A stretch of DNA of 57,517 bases from Pseudomonadota bacterium (GTDB taxonomy: Bacteria > Pseudomonadota > Gammaproteobacteria > Burkholderiales > SG8-39): the NCBI GenBank assembly GCA_025352885.1, contig JANXRZ010000208.1:1-57517 (forward strand). Reading direction: 5' to 3'. The notes beneath the pieces were generated by a model. It ran no database searches and was not told the DNA's origin. It worked only from the letters and a program-made list of their open reading frames with translations. This document shows, in pieces, positions 16,752 through 29,519 of the stretch; position 1 is the first letter of the stretch, and every line of letters begins with the position of its first letter. The translations under genes and the position numbers were made by a program.

Positions 16752-17597
16752 ATGATTTCCCGACTCTCCGCCCAGGCTTTCGCCCTCGCCGCCCTCACCG
16801 GGCTGCTCACCAGTGCCCCGGCACAGGCCCAGGCGCCGGCCAAGCCTGCCCCCTCGGTGCCGGCCGCAATCACAACGAATTCCGGTCCGGTGGCGACAGT
16901 CAACGGCGTAGCAATCCCCCAGCAGCGCGCCGAGTTGCTCGTTCGCGAAAGCATGCAGCAGGGCCAGGCGGACAGCCCGCAGCTGCGCGCCGCGATCCGC
17001 GAGGAACTGATCAATCGCGAAGTCATGGCCCAGGAAGCTGCCAAGAGCGGCGTGACCAAGAAGCCGGAGATCCAGAACGAGCTGGAGATGGCCCGCCAGC
17101 AATTGATCGTGCAGGCTTACATCCGCGAATATTTCCGCACGCACGCCATCAGCGATGCCGAGATCCAGAAAGAATACGATCGCATCAAGCTGGAAAGGGG
17201 CGACAAGGAATATAAGACGCGCCACATCCTCGTCGGCACTGAGGAAGAGGCCAAGACCGCGATCACGGACCTGAAGAAGGGCGCCAAGTTCGACGATCTT
17301 GCAAGGAAGATTTCCAAGGACGAAGGCTCCAAGGCAAAAGGCGGCGACCTGGACTGGCAGGCCCCGGGCGTGATGGACAAGGAATTCGCGAGCGCAATGA
17401 CGAAGTTGTCCAAAGGCAAGCTTGCCGACGCTCCTGTCAAGACCCGGTTCGGCTTCCACGTGATCCAGGTTGACGACGTGCGCGCTGCCCAGTTCCCGCC
17501 GCTGGCCGAGGTGAAGAACAATCTCGTTCGCAACATGCAGGGCCAGAAGGTCTCGAAGCTTCTCGAGGAACTGCGCCAGAAAGCCAAGGTCGAGTAG
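16752..17597 (+). CDS. Periplasmic parvulin-type peptidyl-prolyl isomerase (PpiC/SurA-like)
   Basis: A 281-residue foldase. There is a signal peptide (residues 1-25, LTSAPAQAQA cleavage region), a SurA-N-like helical chaperone part (PQQRAELLVRES ... AYIREYFRTH) and a PpiC rotamase domain from about residue 155 (YKTRHILVGTEEEAKTAI, GGDLDWQAPGVMDKEFA, VKTRFGFHVIQVDD). It probably assists outer-membrane or periplasmic protein folding. The ATG at 16752 is followed directly by the signal sequence; GAGGAC lies 9 nt upstream. A short conserved-looking gene follows after 13 bp. Confidence 0.9.
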   Translation: MISRLSAQAFALAALTGLLTSAPAQAQAPAKPAPSVPAAITTNSGPVATVNGVAIPQQRAELLVRESMQQGQADSPQLRAAIREELINREVMAQEAAKSGVTKKPEIQNELEMARQQLIVQAYIREYFRTHAISDAEIQKEYDRIKLERGDKEYKTRHILVGTEEEAKTAITDLKKGAKFDDLARKISKDEGSKAKGGDLDWQAPGVMDKEFASAMTKLSKGKLADAPVKTRFGFHVIQVDDVRAAQFPPLAEVKNNLVRNMQGQKVSKLLEELRQKAKVE

Positions 17598-17610
17598 CAC
17601 GGAGGAAAGT

Positions 17611-17877
17611 ATGAGCCCCGAAAAAATCAAGGTGCGCGTGACCGATACGGGCAAGACCATGGACGTCGCCGTCCTCTCCAAGCGTGCGGAGTGGATCGAA
17701 GTGGTCCTCGGGGAAGGCATCCACAGCGTCAAGTGCCAGCTGACCCCGACACGCAACGGTCTCGCTTACGCGGGCTCCGCCATGGGCCGGGAGATCGTCT
17801 ACGAGAGAAGCCAGGCGCAGGTGAAAGCGGAACTCGAACTTTTCAATCCCGCCACGCCCAAGGCCCGGCCGCGCTGA
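17611..17877 (+). CDS. Small hypothetical protein (88 residues)
   Basis: An 88-residue, mostly beta-predicted soluble protein beginning MSPEKIKVRVTDTGKTMDVA. GGAGG lies 7 nt before the ATG, which supports translation. I do not recognise a domain. It follows the PpiC gene by 13 bp and likely shares its transcript. No signal peptide or membrane segment is visible. Confidence 0.75.
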   Translation: MSPEKIKVRVTDTGKTMDVAVLSKRAEWIEVVLGEGIHSVKCQLTPTRNGLAYAGSAMGREIVYERSQAQVKAELELFNPATPKARPR

Positions 17878-17884
17878 GCGGCCG
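17866..17884. terminator. Hairpin at convergent gene ends
   Basis: CGGCCGC-GCTGA-GCGGCCG is a perfect 7-bp stem with a 5-nt loop spanning the stop codon of the 88-residue gene, facing the convergent lipoprotein gene. No T-run, so terminator function is tentative. Confidence 0.45.
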
Positions 17885-17896
17885 CGCCCTTCCCGC

Positions 17897-18277
17897 TTAC
17901 TGCTTTGCCGGCTCGGCCGCCGGGATCTTGCAGGCGGTGTACGTAGCCGTCGGCCCGTCCGACAAGGTCGCTTCCTCGCCGCTGATGCGGAGCTCCGCCT
18001 TGCCATTGCCAAAGCGCATCCCGCTGTCGCCACTGACCTTGTCCAACCGGAATTCCCGCTCAGGCAGGATCACCCACGCCGCCGCGCCGTTGTCCAGGTA
18101 GCGCAGGTAGAACCGCTTGCCCCCGGCGCACTGGTAAGTAACCGAGTCGGCCGGCACGCGAGAGCGCTCGACCGTGCGGCCTTCGCCGAAGGGCAGGATC
18201 GAAGACACGTTCACGCTGGAACATCCCGCCGCAAATAGCTGGGCGCCGGCCGCAAGGCTTGCGAAAATCTTTTTCAT
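17897..18277 (-). CDS. MliC-like (lysozyme inhibitor) lipoprotein
   Basis: A 126-residue predicted lipoprotein: signal MKKIFASLAAGAQLFAAGC with lipobox AAGC (Cys19). The mature part resembles the MliC domain (VTYQCAGGKRFYLRYLDNGAAAW ... near residues 47-70, and ATYTAC near residue 115), which binds c-type lysozyme. It is most likely an outer-membrane-associated MliC/PliC-type inhibitor; the match is by eye only. I start at ATG 18277 because the lipoprotein signal begins there. The deacetylase gene stops 20 bp upstream on the same strand. Confidence 0.75.
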   Translation of the reverse strand: MKKIFASLAAGAQLFAAGCSSVNVSSILPFGEGRTVERSRVPADSVTYQCAGGKRFYLRYLDNGAAAWVILPEREFRLDKVSGDSGMRFGNGKAELRISGEEATLSDGPTATYTACKIPAAEPAKQ

Positions 18278-18296
18278 TGGGATCCTGGGATGAAAT

Positions 18297-19223
18297 CTAG
18301 TTGAGGCCCGCAAGCACGCGCACGTGCTGGACCGCGCTGCGGCCAAGGGCAGAAAGGTCGTAGCCGCCTTCGAGCATCGAGACAATGCGCCCGCCCGTGT
18401 GGCGGTCGGTAACGTCTTTCACCTGGTCCGTCACCCATGCGTAGTCGGCGTCCTGGAAAGCGAGCATCGCCATGTCGTCCTCGGCGTGTGCATCGAACCC
18501 TGCGGAAAACAGCACGAGCTGCGGCTCGAAGCTCTCGAGCGCAGGCAGCCAGTAGCGGGACACCGCATCGCGGAAGGCTTTGCTGCCCGCGCCGGCCGAC
18601 AATGGGATGTTCACCATGTTCTCGGCCGCGGGCTCGGTGCCGCTGTAGGGATAAAACGGATGCTGGAAAGTCGAAACCATGAGCACGTGCGGGTCGCCGG
18701 TAAAAATATCCTCGGTGCCGTTCCCATGGTGGACATCGAAATCCAATATCGCGACGCGCTCGAGTCCATGCGCGTGGATCGCATGGCGTGCAGCGATCGC
18801 AATATTGTTGAAGATGCAAAAGCCCATGGGGCGCGTACGCGTCGCATGGTGGCCGGGCGGCCGCACGCTGCAAAAGGCATTCTCCACTTCGCCACGCATG
18901 ACGAGGTCCGTGGCGAGCACGCCGGCACCCGCCGCATGCAGCGCCGCCGTGAGGCTGTACGGGTTCATTGCGGTATCCGGATCGAGATGGACCGTCCCCG
19001 ACTTCGGCGCCGCATCGCGGATCGCGCTGACGTATTCAGTCGGGTGCACGCGCATGATCTGCTCGTCGGAGGCAGCAGGCGCTTCGTGGCGCGCGAGGTA
19101 TTGGATGATCCCCGAGGCAATCATCTGGTCCTCGATTGCGGCCAGGCGCGCCGGGCATTCGGGATGATGGGCTCCCATGTCGTGCCGGGCGCAATCGGCA
19201 TGGGTGATGAAAGCGGTGGTCAT
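18297..19223 (-). CDS. Histone deacetylase-family (class II, AcuC/HdaH-like) amidohydrolase
   Basis: A 308-residue zinc deacetylase of the histone deacetylase superfamily, likely acting on acetylated small amines or proteins in the cytoplasm. Active-site features are RPPGHHA near residue 128 (charge-relay His pair), LDFDVHHGNGT near 167 (zinc Asp and His), SAGFDAHAEDD near 252 (zinc Asp) and LEGGYDLSALG near 290 (Tyr). I chose ATG 19223 (MTTAFITHADCARHDMG), where family similarity starts; an upstream ATG at 19259 would add 12 residues. The MoxR gene is divergent. Confidence 0.88.
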   Translation of the reverse strand: MTTAFITHADCARHDMGAHHPECPARLAAIEDQMIASGIIQYLARHEAPAASDEQIMRVHPTEYVSAIRDAAPKSGTVHLDPDTAMNPYSLTAALHAAGAGVLATDLVMRGEVENAFCSVRPPGHHATRTRPMGFCIFNNIAIAARHAIHAHGLERVAILDFDVHHGNGTEDIFTGDPHVLMVSTFQHPFYPYSGTEPAAENMVNIPLSAGAGSKAFRDAVSRYWLPALESFEPQLVLFSAGFDAHAEDDMAMLAFQDADYAWVTDQVKDVTDRHTGGRIVSMLEGGYDLSALGRSAVQHVRVLAGLN

Positions 19224-19303
19224 GGGGCGCGGTGCTGCGTAATTTCGTTTGGGAATCATAGCCTAATCCGGCTGGGCAACCGCCGCGGCATGGCCGGACC
19301 CCG

Positions 19304-19309
19304 TACAAT
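19304..19309 (+). promoter_or_regulatory. Candidate -10 box abutting the moxR start
   Basis: TACAAT lies 6 nt before ATG 19316, which would place transcription start at or within the start codon (leaderless message). No convincing -35. Confidence 0.35.
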
Positions 19310-19315
19310 TCGGCC

Positions 19316-20257
19316 ATGCTGCTCAAACCCCAGTTCCAAACTGCCTCCCGCTCGGGCGTTCATCGGGTCATAGAGGCGGCCGGCCAGATCATCCTCGGTA
19401 AGGAAGCACAGATACGCCTTGCACTCGCGTGCCTGCTTGCACGCGGCCACTTGCTGATCGAGGACCTGCCTGGCGTCGGAAAAACGACTCTCGCACAAGT
19501 ACTCGCGCGCACCCTGGGACTGGACTTCCATCGCATCCAGTTCACGAGCGACATGCTGCCCGCTGACATCATCGGGGTCTCGGTCTATGACCGGGAGCGC
19601 GGCGGATTCACTTTCCATCCCGGCCCGATCTTCGCGCAGGTGATCCTCGCCGACGAAGTCAATCGCGCCACGCCTAAGACGCAAAGTGCGTTGTTGGAAG
19701 CAATGGAAGAGCACCAGGTCACCGCCGAAGGCGAGACCCGCCCATTGCCCTCCCCCTTCTTCGTAATCGCCACGCAGAATCCGTCGGAGCAGGTCGGAAC
19801 CTTCCCGTTGCCGGAATCGCAGCTGGACCGGTTCCTCATGCGTCTCGAGCTGGGTTATCCCGGACGCGAAGCCGAACGCGCGCTTCTTTCAGGGGCCGAT
19901 CGACGGGACTTGCTGGCCGCGATGACGCCGTGCCTCGACCCGACGGAACTGGTCGGGCTGCAGGTCGAGGCCGCGCGCGTGCATGTGGCGCCGGCCTTGC
20001 TCGACTATGTGCAGGCCATCGTCGAGCACACGCGCCGCTCGCAGGATTACGTGGCAGGGCTTTCGCCGCGGGCTGCGCTCGCCCTTTTGCACGCCGCGCG
20101 CGCGTGGGCCTTTATCGAGGGCCGCGACAAGGTGATTCCCGAAGATGTGCAGGCCGTCCTGCCGGGCGTTGCAGCGCACAGGCTGCGTCCTGCCCATGAC
20201 ACCAACCGGCGCGTGGATGTGGGCGCGCAGCTGGTGGCCGCGGTCCCGATTCCTTAA
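19316..20257 (+). CDS. MoxR-family AAA+ ATPase
   Basis: A 313-residue AAA+ ATPase of the MoxR group, chaperone-like proteins that often help metal insertion or assembly of partner complexes. Walker A is EDLPGVGKTTLAQ near residue 50, Walker B is VILADEVNRATPKTQSALLE near 105 and sensor 1 is FFVIATQNP near 145; the C-terminal lid domain contains LSPRAALALLHAARAWAF. MoxR genes normally precede a DUF58 (VWA) gene and a transglutaminase; here the next gene is convergent, so this copy stands alone. Confidence 0.9.
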   Translation: MLLKPQFQTASRSGVHRVIEAAGQIILGKEAQIRLALACLLARGHLLIEDLPGVGKTTLAQVLARTLGLDFHRIQFTSDMLPADIIGVSVYDRERGGFTFHPGPIFAQVILADEVNRATPKTQSALLEAMEEHQVTAEGETRPLPSPFFVIATQNPSEQVGTFPLPESQLDRFLMRLELGYPGREAERALLSGADRRDLLAAMTPCLDPTELVGLQVEAARVHVAPALLDYVQAIVEHTRRSQDYVAGLSPRAALALLHAARAWAFIEGRDKVIPEDVQAVLPGVAAHRLRPAHDTNRRVDVGAQLVAAVPIP

Positions 20258-20261
20258 CCGT

Positions 20262-22885
<2,624 letters not shown>

Positions 22886-22906
22886 CGCTTCGGAAGATCC
22901 GCCCCC

Positions 22907-24454
22907 TCACACGCCTCGTTGCGGGTTGACGCGCTCGGCCTTGCTTTCGAGCTTGTTGAGCGCGCTGATGTAGGCCTTGGCAGAAGCCACGACGATGTCC
23001 GTGTCGGCCCCAATGCCATTCACAATGCGCCCGCCCTTGGACAGGCGCACCGTGACCTCGCCCTGCGATTCCGTGCCGGAGGTGACGGCGTTCACCGAGT
23101 ACAGCAGCAGTTCGGAGCCGCTCTTGGCGACCGTCTCGATCGCCTTGAAGGTCGCGTCCACAGGACCGTCGCCCTCCGAGTCGATCTTGTGCTCCTTGCC
23201 CGCCTCGGTGATCACCACCGTGGCGTGCGGGCGTTCGCCCATGCCGCTCGCCTGATTCATATGGATGAGCTTCCAGTGATCCTCGGTCTCGGGGATGGAA
23301 GTGTCTGAGACGAGGGCCTGGAGGTCCTCGTCGAAAATCTCCGACTTTTTATCCGCGAGGTCCTTGAACTTCTGGAACGCCTTGTTGTAGGCATCCTCGG
23401 ACTCGAGGTCGATGCCGAGTTCTTTCAGGCGCTGCTTGAACGCCGTGCGTCCCGAGAGCTTGCCGAGCACGATGCGGTTGGTCGTCCAGCCGACGTCCTC
23501 CGCCGTCATGATTTCGTAGGTCTCGCGGGCCTTGAGCACGCCGTCCTGGTGGATGCCGGAAGCATGGGCGAACGCATTGGCCCCCACGACTGCCTTGTTG
23601 GGCTGCACGACGAACCCGGTGATTTGCGACACGATGCGCGAAGTCGGGACGATGTGCTTTGCGTCGATGCGCGTGTCCAGGCCGAAGAAGTCCTTGCGCG
23701 TGCGCACGGCCATCACCACTTCCTCGAGCGACGTATTGCCAGCGCGCTCGCCCAGGCCGTTGATCGTGCATTCGATCTGGCGCACGCCGCCGATCATGAC
23801 GGCCGCCAGCGAATTGGCCACCGCCATGCCAAGGTCGTTATGGCAGTGCACGGACCACACGGCCTTGTCGGAATTCGGGATCCGCTCGCGCAGGGACCGG
23901 ATGAATTCACCGAACTGCTGGGGTACCGCATAGCCGACCGTATCGGGCATGTTGATGGTCGAAGCGCCTTCCGCAATCACGGCCTCGAGCACGCGGCAGA
24001 GGAAGTCCGGGTCCGAGCGGCTGCCGTCTTCCGGGGAGAACTCGACGTCGCCGCAATTGTTGCGCGCGAACCGCACCGAGAGTTTCGCCTGCTCGAAGAC
24101 CTGGTCGCGCGTCATGCGCAATTTCTTTTCCATGTGCAGGTCGCTGGTGGCGAGGAAGACGTGGATGCGAGCCGATTTCGCGCCCTTGAGCGCATCGATT
24201 CCGCGCTGCACGTCCTTGTCGTTCGCGCGGCACAAGCCCGCCACGGTCGAGTCCTTGATGAGGGCGGCCACCGCCTTTACGGCCTCGAAGTCCCCGTTCG
24301 ACGCCGCCGGGAAGCCAGCCTCGATCACGTCGACCTTCATGCGCTCGAGCGCCCTTGCGATGCGCAGTTTCTCTTCGCGCGTCATGGAGGCGCCTGGGCT
24401 CTGCTCGCCGTCGCGCATGGTCGTGTCGAAGATGATCAAGTGGTCCGGTTTCAT
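22907..24454 (-). CDS. leuA: 2-Isopropylmalate synthase
   Basis: A 515-residue type 1 LeuA that condenses acetyl-CoA with 2-oxoisovalerate, the first committed step of leucine synthesis. The N-terminal TIM-barrel motif is [17 protein letters not shown] (residues 8-24), the second HMGL signature is [15 protein letters not shown] near 202, and the C-terminal LeuA regulatory domain starts near residue 395 and provides leucine feedback inhibition. GGAG lies 7 nt before the ATG. A 29-codon leucine-rich leader and its own promoter precede it, indicating control by leucine supply in addition to read-through from the upstream ilv-psd-pssA genes. Confidence 0.96.
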   Translation of the reverse strand: MKPDHLIIFDTTMRDGEQSPGASMTREEKLRIARALERMKVDVIEAGFPAASNGDFEAVKAVAALIKDSTVAGLCRANDKDVQRGIDALKGAKSARIHVFLATSDLHMEKKLRMTRDQVFEQAKLSVRFARNNCGDVEFSPEDGSRSDPDFLCRVLEAVIAEGASTINMPDTVGYAVPQQFGEFIRSLRERIPNSDKAVWSVHCHNDLGMAVANSLAAVMIGGVRQIECTINGLGERAGNTSLEEVVMAVRTRKDFFGLDTRIDAKHIVPTSRIVSQITGFVVQPNKAVVGANAFAHASGIHQDGVLKARETYEIMTAEDVGWTTNRIVLGKLSGRTAFKQRLKELGIDLESEDAYNKAFQKFKDLADKKSEIFDEDLQALVSDTSIPETEDHWKLIHMNQASGMGERPHATVVITEAGKEHKIDSEGDGPVDATFKAIETVAKSGSELLLYSVNAVTSGTESQGEVTVRLSKGGRIVNGIGADTDIVVASAKAYISALNKLESKAERVNPQRGV

Positions 24455-24501
24455 GGTGCGCTCCTGGTGCGTTGCTGACGATGGATGAACGTGGGCCTTT
24501 T

Positions 24502-24524
24502 CTCCGGGCCTTGCGGGCCGGGAG
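24502..24524 (-). promoter_or_regulatory. Hairpin in the leuA leader
   Basis: On the transcript CTCC-C-GGCC-CGCAA-GGCC-C-GGAG folds into a GC-rich stem with one internal mismatch, 26 nt after the leader stop codon. It is followed by AAAAGG rather than a T-run, so it may act as a Rho-linked or translational attenuator rather than a classic intrinsic terminator. Confidence 0.45.
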
Positions 24525-24549
24525 GCAGGGGTACTTCCGAATTGGGGGG

Positions 24550-24639
24550 TTAGAGTGTGCGCGCGGGGCGCAGCAGCTCAGCCAGCGACAGGATCGCCAG
24601 GCTGGGGACGTTCGAACGAAGGAGGTTCGAGGGCTGCAT
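24550..24639 (-). CDS. Leucine-rich leader peptide upstream of leuA (candidate leuL)
   Basis: ATG 24639 to TAA ending at 24550 encodes 29 residues beginning [20 protein letters not shown], with 8 leucines plus one Ile and one Val. A good sigma-70 promoter lies directly upstream and puts transcription start within about 1-2 nt of the ATG; there is no ribosome site, so translation would be from a leaderless message. The leucine codons lie over a strong hairpin (24580-24603), and a second hairpin follows the stop. This is the architecture of a transcription or translation attenuator sensing leucyl-tRNA. It is too short for routine gene callers. Confidence 0.7.
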   Translation of the reverse strand: MQPSNLLRSNVPSLAILSLAELLRPARTL

Positions 24640-24647
24640 AGCGGCTG

Positions 24648-24676
24648 AATATAGCCGCGATCAAGGTCGGTTGCAA
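24648..24676 (-). promoter_or_regulatory. Sigma-70 promoter of the leuA leader
   Basis: Read on the minus strand: -35 TTGCAA (24676-24671), exactly 17 nt spacer, -10 TATATT (24653-24648). The leader ATG is 8 nt past the -10. The inverted repeat GCGGCT-ATATTC-AGCCGC overlaps the -10 and may be an operator. Confidence 0.65.
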
Positions 24677-24710
24677 GTCGAGCGGTGGCCAGTCGCCGGA
24701 TCCGGCAACT

Positions 24711-25487
24711 CTAGCGCCGCCTTTGCCGGGTCTTCTTGACGATCCACATCGCGTAGCCCGACATCGAGTAGGCCACGAAGAGGAGGAACAGGATCATCGG
24801 CGGGTTCGCCGCAACGACCGTGATGCCGCCGATGATGAGCGGCACTACCCAGAAGGGCACGCGCTTGCGCAGGTTGAAGTCCTTGAAGCTGTAGAACGGG
24901 ATGCTGACGACCATCGTGATCCCGGCAAAAAGCGTGGTGGCGAAGGCGATGTAGCGAATCCAGTCCACCCGATCGATGCCGAAGTCGTCCGCCACCCAGA
25001 TGAACCCTGCGACGAGCGCCGCGGCCGCCGGGCTGGGCAGGCCCTGGAAGAAGCGCTTGTCGACCACTTCGATGTTGGTGTTGAAGCGCGCCAGGCGCAC
25101 CGCGGCGGCGGCGCAATAAACGAATGCCGGAATCCAGCCTGCGTTGCCAAGGTCCTTGAGCGCCCAGACGTACATCACGAGCGCAGGTGCCGCGCCAAAG
25201 GAGACCATGTCGGACAGGCTGTCGTAGTCGGCACCGAACTCGCTCTGGGTTCTCGTCATCCGCGCGATGCGCCCGTCGAGCCCATCGAGCACCATGGCGA
25301 CGAAGATGGCGACAGCGGCCTGCTCGAATCGCGCGTTCATGGCCTGCACGACCGAGTAGAACCCCGCGAACAGCGCCGCGGTCGTTACCAGATTGGGAAG
25401 CAGGTAGATGCTGCGCCTGCGGAGCGGAACCCTGAGTTCCGGCACGCGCAAATCGGCGTCTGACCGGATCTCCGGGAGGTCAGCCAC
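24711..25487 (-). CDS. pssA: CDP-diacylglycerol--serine O-phosphatidyltransferase
   Basis: A 258-residue integral membrane enzyme making phosphatidylserine from CDP-diacylglycerol and serine. The CDP-alcohol phosphatidyltransferase motif DG-x2-AR-x8-G-x3-D-x3-D is complete ([20 protein letters not shown], then LSD) near residues 71-94. About seven to eight hydrophobic helices. It overlaps the psd stop by 8 bp, so the two enzymes of phosphatidylethanolamine synthesis are cotranslated. The leuA leader promoter begins just past its end. Confidence 0.94.
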   Translation of the reverse strand: MADLPEIRSDADLRVPELRVPLRRRSIYLLPNLVTTAALFAGFYSVVQAMNARFEQAAVAIFVAMVLDGLDGRIARMTRTQSEFGADYDSLSDMVSFGAAPALVMYVWALKDLGNAGWIPAFVYCAAAAVRLARFNTNIEVVDKRFFQGLPSPAAAALVAGFIWVADDFGIDRVDWIRYIAFATTLFAGITMVVSIPFYSFKDFNLRKRVPFWVVPLIIGGITVVAANPPMILFLLFVAYSMSGYAMWIVKKTRQRRR

Positions 25488-26136
25488 GCCCGGACAACTT
25501 CGCGAGCACGGTCTCTGATGCGAACACCTTGTCGCCTATGGCTGCGCGGGGCTCGGCATCCAGCGGGAGGTAAACGTCGACGCGTGAGCCGAAGCGGATG
25601 AAGCCGTACCGCTGGCCCCGCACCAAGCTCGCACCGGCGCCGACATAACACAGGATGCGCCGCGCGATCAGGCCGGCCACCTGCACGCAGGTAATCTCAC
25701 GCCCGCTCGAAGTCGTGATCAGCAGGGCGTTGCGCTCGTTTTCGATCGATGCCTTGTCAAGGGCGGCATTGAAGAAAGCGCCATGGTGGTAGACGACCTC
25801 GCTCACGATGCCATCGACCGGCGAGCGGTTCGAGTGGACGTTGAACACGTTCATGAAGACGCTGATCTTGATCGCGTCGCAGTTGCGGTAAGGATCGCGC
25901 TCCTTGCCGACCACTACCACGCGCCCATCGGCAGGCGAGACGACGGCCAGCGGGTCGGTCGGCACCTCGCGTGCCGGATCGCGAAAGAACTGCAGGATGA
26001 AGAGTGCAATCACCCACAGCGGAACGGACCAGCCCCAGCCGAAAAAGTAACCGACTGCCAGGGAGGCCGCGACCGAGAGTGCAAGGAAGGGCCAGCCTTC
26101 CTTGGCAATCACCGGATGCGGATAGTTAGCGGCCAT
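25480..26136 (-). CDS. psd: Phosphatidylserine decarboxylase (short, type II-like)
   Basis: A 218-residue pyruvoyl-dependent enzyme converting phosphatidylserine to phosphatidylethanolamine. Two N-terminal hydrophobic segments anchor it; the catalytic region has [14 protein letters not shown] near residue 66, [16 protein letters not shown] near 95 and the self-cleavage site [11 protein letters not shown] near 183, where the Ser becomes the pyruvoyl group. This is the short proteobacterial/archaeal-type form. It lies 21 bp behind ilvC in the same operon. Confidence 0.94.
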   Translation of the reverse strand: MAANYPHPVIAKEGWPFLALSVAASLAVGYFFGWGWSVPLWVIALFILQFFRDPAREVPTDPLAVVSPADGRVVVVGKERDPYRNCDAIKISVFMNVFNVHSNRSPVDGIVSEVVYHHGAFFNAALDKASIENERNALLITTSSGREITCVQVAGLIARRILCYVGAGASLVRGQRYGFIRFGSRVDVYLPLDAEPRAAIGDKVFASETVLAKLSGRG

Positions 26137-26157
26137 GCCGGTTCGCTCCGTTGCGTG

Positions 26158-27186
<1,029 letters not shown>

Positions 27187-27243
27187 TTATCGATAAATGA
27201 GTTTGATGTCCGCCGGTGGACCCGGCCGCGCTGCCGACCTGGT

Positions 27244-27735
27244 TTAGGCGCGCAGGATCCGGTTGCCCCGACCAATCCCCGACGCGCCTGTGCGTACGGT
27301 TTCGATAATGGCGCCGGCGTCGAGCGCCTGGATGAATGCATCGAGCTTCTGGCCGGCGCCGGTCAGCTCGATCGTGTAGGTGTTGTCGGAGACGTCGATG
27401 ATGCGCCCGCGAAAGACGTCCGCCATGCGCTTCATGTCCTCCCTTTCCTTCGCCCCGGCGCGCACCTTGATGAGCATCAGCTCGCGCTCGATGTGCTCGG
27501 CCTCCGACAGGTCGACGACCTTCACCACTTCGACCAGCTTGTTCAGCTGCTTGGTGATTTGCTCGATCACGTCCTCCGATCCCGTCGTCACGATGGTCAT
27601 GCGCGACATGGACGCGTCCTCGGTCGGCGCAACGGTCAGCGACTCGATGTTGTAGGCGCGGGCCGAAAAGAGCCCCGAAACGCGCGACAGCGCGCCGGCC
27701 TCGTTCTCGAGGAGAACTGAAATGATGTGTCGCAC
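27244..27735 (-). CDS. ilvH: Acetolactate synthase small (regulatory) subunit
   Basis: A 163-residue regulatory subunit with an N-terminal ACT domain (HIISVLLENEAGALSRVSGL, then SARAYNIESLTVAPTED) that binds valine for feedback control, and the usual C-terminal activation domain (ELTGAGQKLDAFIQAL). It lies 28 bp after ilvB and forms the holoenzyme with it. Confidence 0.96.
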   Translation of the reverse strand: MRHIISVLLENEAGALSRVSGLFSARAYNIESLTVAPTEDASMSRMTIVTTGSEDVIEQITKQLNKLVEVVKVVDLSEAEHIERELMLIKVRAGAKEREDMKRMADVFRGRIIDVSDNTYTIELTGAGQKLDAFIQALDAGAIIETVRTGASGIGRGNRILRA

Positions 27736-27763
27736 TGTTTTTACTTTCGCGGCGCCGCGCCGC

Positions 27764-29488
27764 TCAAAGCTCTTCGGAAAGGATCATCTCCGAGATGCCC
27801 TTGCCTCCGGGGATCATCGGGAAGACGTTCTCGGTCTGGTCGGTGAGGAAATCCATGAACACGAGATCGCTCTTCCTCTTGAAGGCGTCCCGCAGCGCCG
27901 GCTCGACATCCTCCGGCTTGGTGATCTGCACGCCGCTATGGCCGTAGCCCTCGGCAAGCTTCACGAAGTCGGGCAGCGCATCCATGTAGGACTCGGAATA
28001 GCGGTTGCCGTGGAAGAACTCCTGCCACTGGCGCACCATGCCCATGTACTTGTTGTTCAGGCTCACGATCTTGATCGGCAGGCGGTACTGCTTGCAGGTG
28101 GAAAGCTCCTGCAGGCACATCTGGATCGAGGACTCGCCGGTCACGCAGGCTACCGTCGCACCGGGGTTCGCCATTTGCGCGCCCATTGCGGCCGGCAGGC
28201 CGAAGCCCATCGTCCCGAGGCCGCCTGAGTTGATCCAGCGTCGCGGCTTGTCGAATTTGTAAAACTGCGCAGCCCACATCTGGTGCTGGCCGACGTCCGA
28301 AGTGATGAAGGCATCGCCGCCGGTCACTTCGTAGAGCTTCTCGATCACGAATTGCGGCTTGATAAGCTTCGAGGCGCGGTTGTACTTAAGGCAGTCCTTG
28401 CCCCGCCACTCCTCGATCGATTTCCACCAGGCCTTGAGCTTCGCGGCATCGGGCTTCTGGGTGCCTGCGCGAATGAGGCGCAGGAATTCGTCCAGCACCT
28501 CGGACACGTTGCCGACGATCGGCACGTCGACCTTCACGCGCTTGGAGATCGAGGACGGGTCGATGTCGATATGGATGATCTTTCGCGGGTTCTGCGCGAA
28601 ATGCTTCGGGTCGCCGATGACGCGGTCGTCGAACCTCGCGCCGATGGCAACCAGCACATCGCAGTTGTGCATGGCCATGTTGGCTTCGTACGTGCCGTGC
28701 ATGCCGAGCATGCCGAGAAACTGCTTGTCCGTGGCCGGGTAGCCGCCGAGCCCCATAAGGGTATTCGTGATGGGGTAGCCCAGCAGCCTCGTGAGCTCGG
28801 TCAGTTGCTTCTCGCCGTTCGAGAGCACGACGCCGCCACCGGCATAAATCATCGGGCGCTCTGCCTCGAGCAGGAGCTGGACGGCCTTCTTGATCTGGCC
28901 GCCATGGCCCTTGACCACCGGGTTGTACGACCGCATCGAAACGGTGTCTGGGTAGACGAAACTCGTCGGCTGCGTCGTGATGTCCTTGGGGATATCCACC
29001 AGTACCGGGCCCGGACGCCCGGTGGTTGCCAGATAGAAGGCCTTCTTGATCGTCAGCGCGAGATCCGCGACATCCTTCACGAGGAAGTTGTGCTTCACGC
29101 AGGGCCGCGTGATTCCGACCGTGTCCACTTCCTGGAACGCATCCAGGCCGATCGCGTACGTCGGCACCTGGCCGACCAGGATCACCATGGGAATTGAATC
29201 CATGTAGGCCGTCGCAATGCCGGTTACGGCATTCGTGAGGCCCGGACCCGAAGTAACAAGGCAAACGCCGACTTTCTTGCTCGCGCGCGAGTAGCCGTCC
29301 GCAGCATGCGCAGCGCCTTGCTCGTGGCGAACGAGCACGTGCTTCACCTTGTCCTGCTTGAAGAGCTCGTCGTAGATGTAGAGCACCGCTCCGCCGGGGT
29401 AGCCGAAAACATGCTCGACCCCTTCTTCCTGGAGGCAGCGAACGACGATCTCTGCGCCGGTGAGCTCCACGCCTTTGATTCTGTCCAT
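27764..29488 (-). CDS. ilvB: Acetolactate synthase catalytic subunit
   Basis: A 574-residue thiamine-diphosphate enzyme that makes acetolactate or acetohydroxybutyrate. The N-terminal TPP domain has VFGYPGGAVLYIYDEL and the catalytic Glu in VRHEQGAAHAADGYSRA near residue 55; the C-terminal TPP/Mg motif is VTGESSIQMCLQELSTC ... SLNNKYMG, with GES in place of the usual GDG, a variant I associate with betaproteobacterial enzymes. ATG 29488 heads the minus-strand run ilvB-ilvH-ilvC-psd-pssA-leuA. A sigma-70-like promoter lies about 30 bp upstream. Confidence 0.96.
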   Translation of the reverse strand: MDRIKGVELTGAEIVVRCLQEEGVEHVFGYPGGAVLYIYDELFKQDKVKHVLVRHEQGAAHAADGYSRASKKVGVCLVTSGPGLTNAVTGIATAYMDSIPMVILVGQVPTYAIGLDAFQEVDTVGITRPCVKHNFLVKDVADLALTIKKAFYLATTGRPGPVLVDIPKDITTQPTSFVYPDTVSMRSYNPVVKGHGGQIKKAVQLLLEAERPMIYAGGGVVLSNGEKQLTELTRLLGYPITNTLMGLGGYPATDKQFLGMLGMHGTYEANMAMHNCDVLVAIGARFDDRVIGDPKHFAQNPRKIIHIDIDPSSISKRVKVDVPIVGNVSEVLDEFLRLIRAGTQKPDAAKLKAWWKSIEEWRGKDCLKYNRASKLIKPQFVIEKLYEVTGGDAFITSDVGQHQMWAAQFYKFDKPRRWINSGGLGTMGFGLPAAMGAQMANPGATVACVTGESSIQMCLQELSTCKQYRLPIKIVSLNNKYMGMVRQWQEFFHGNRYSESYMDALPDFVKLAEGYGHSGVQITKPEDVEPALRDAFKRKSDLVFMDFLTDQTENVFPMIPGGKGISEMILSEEL

Positions 29489-29519
29489 GGGCCTTGGAGA
29501 AAGTTACGGAAAGCCTTGA

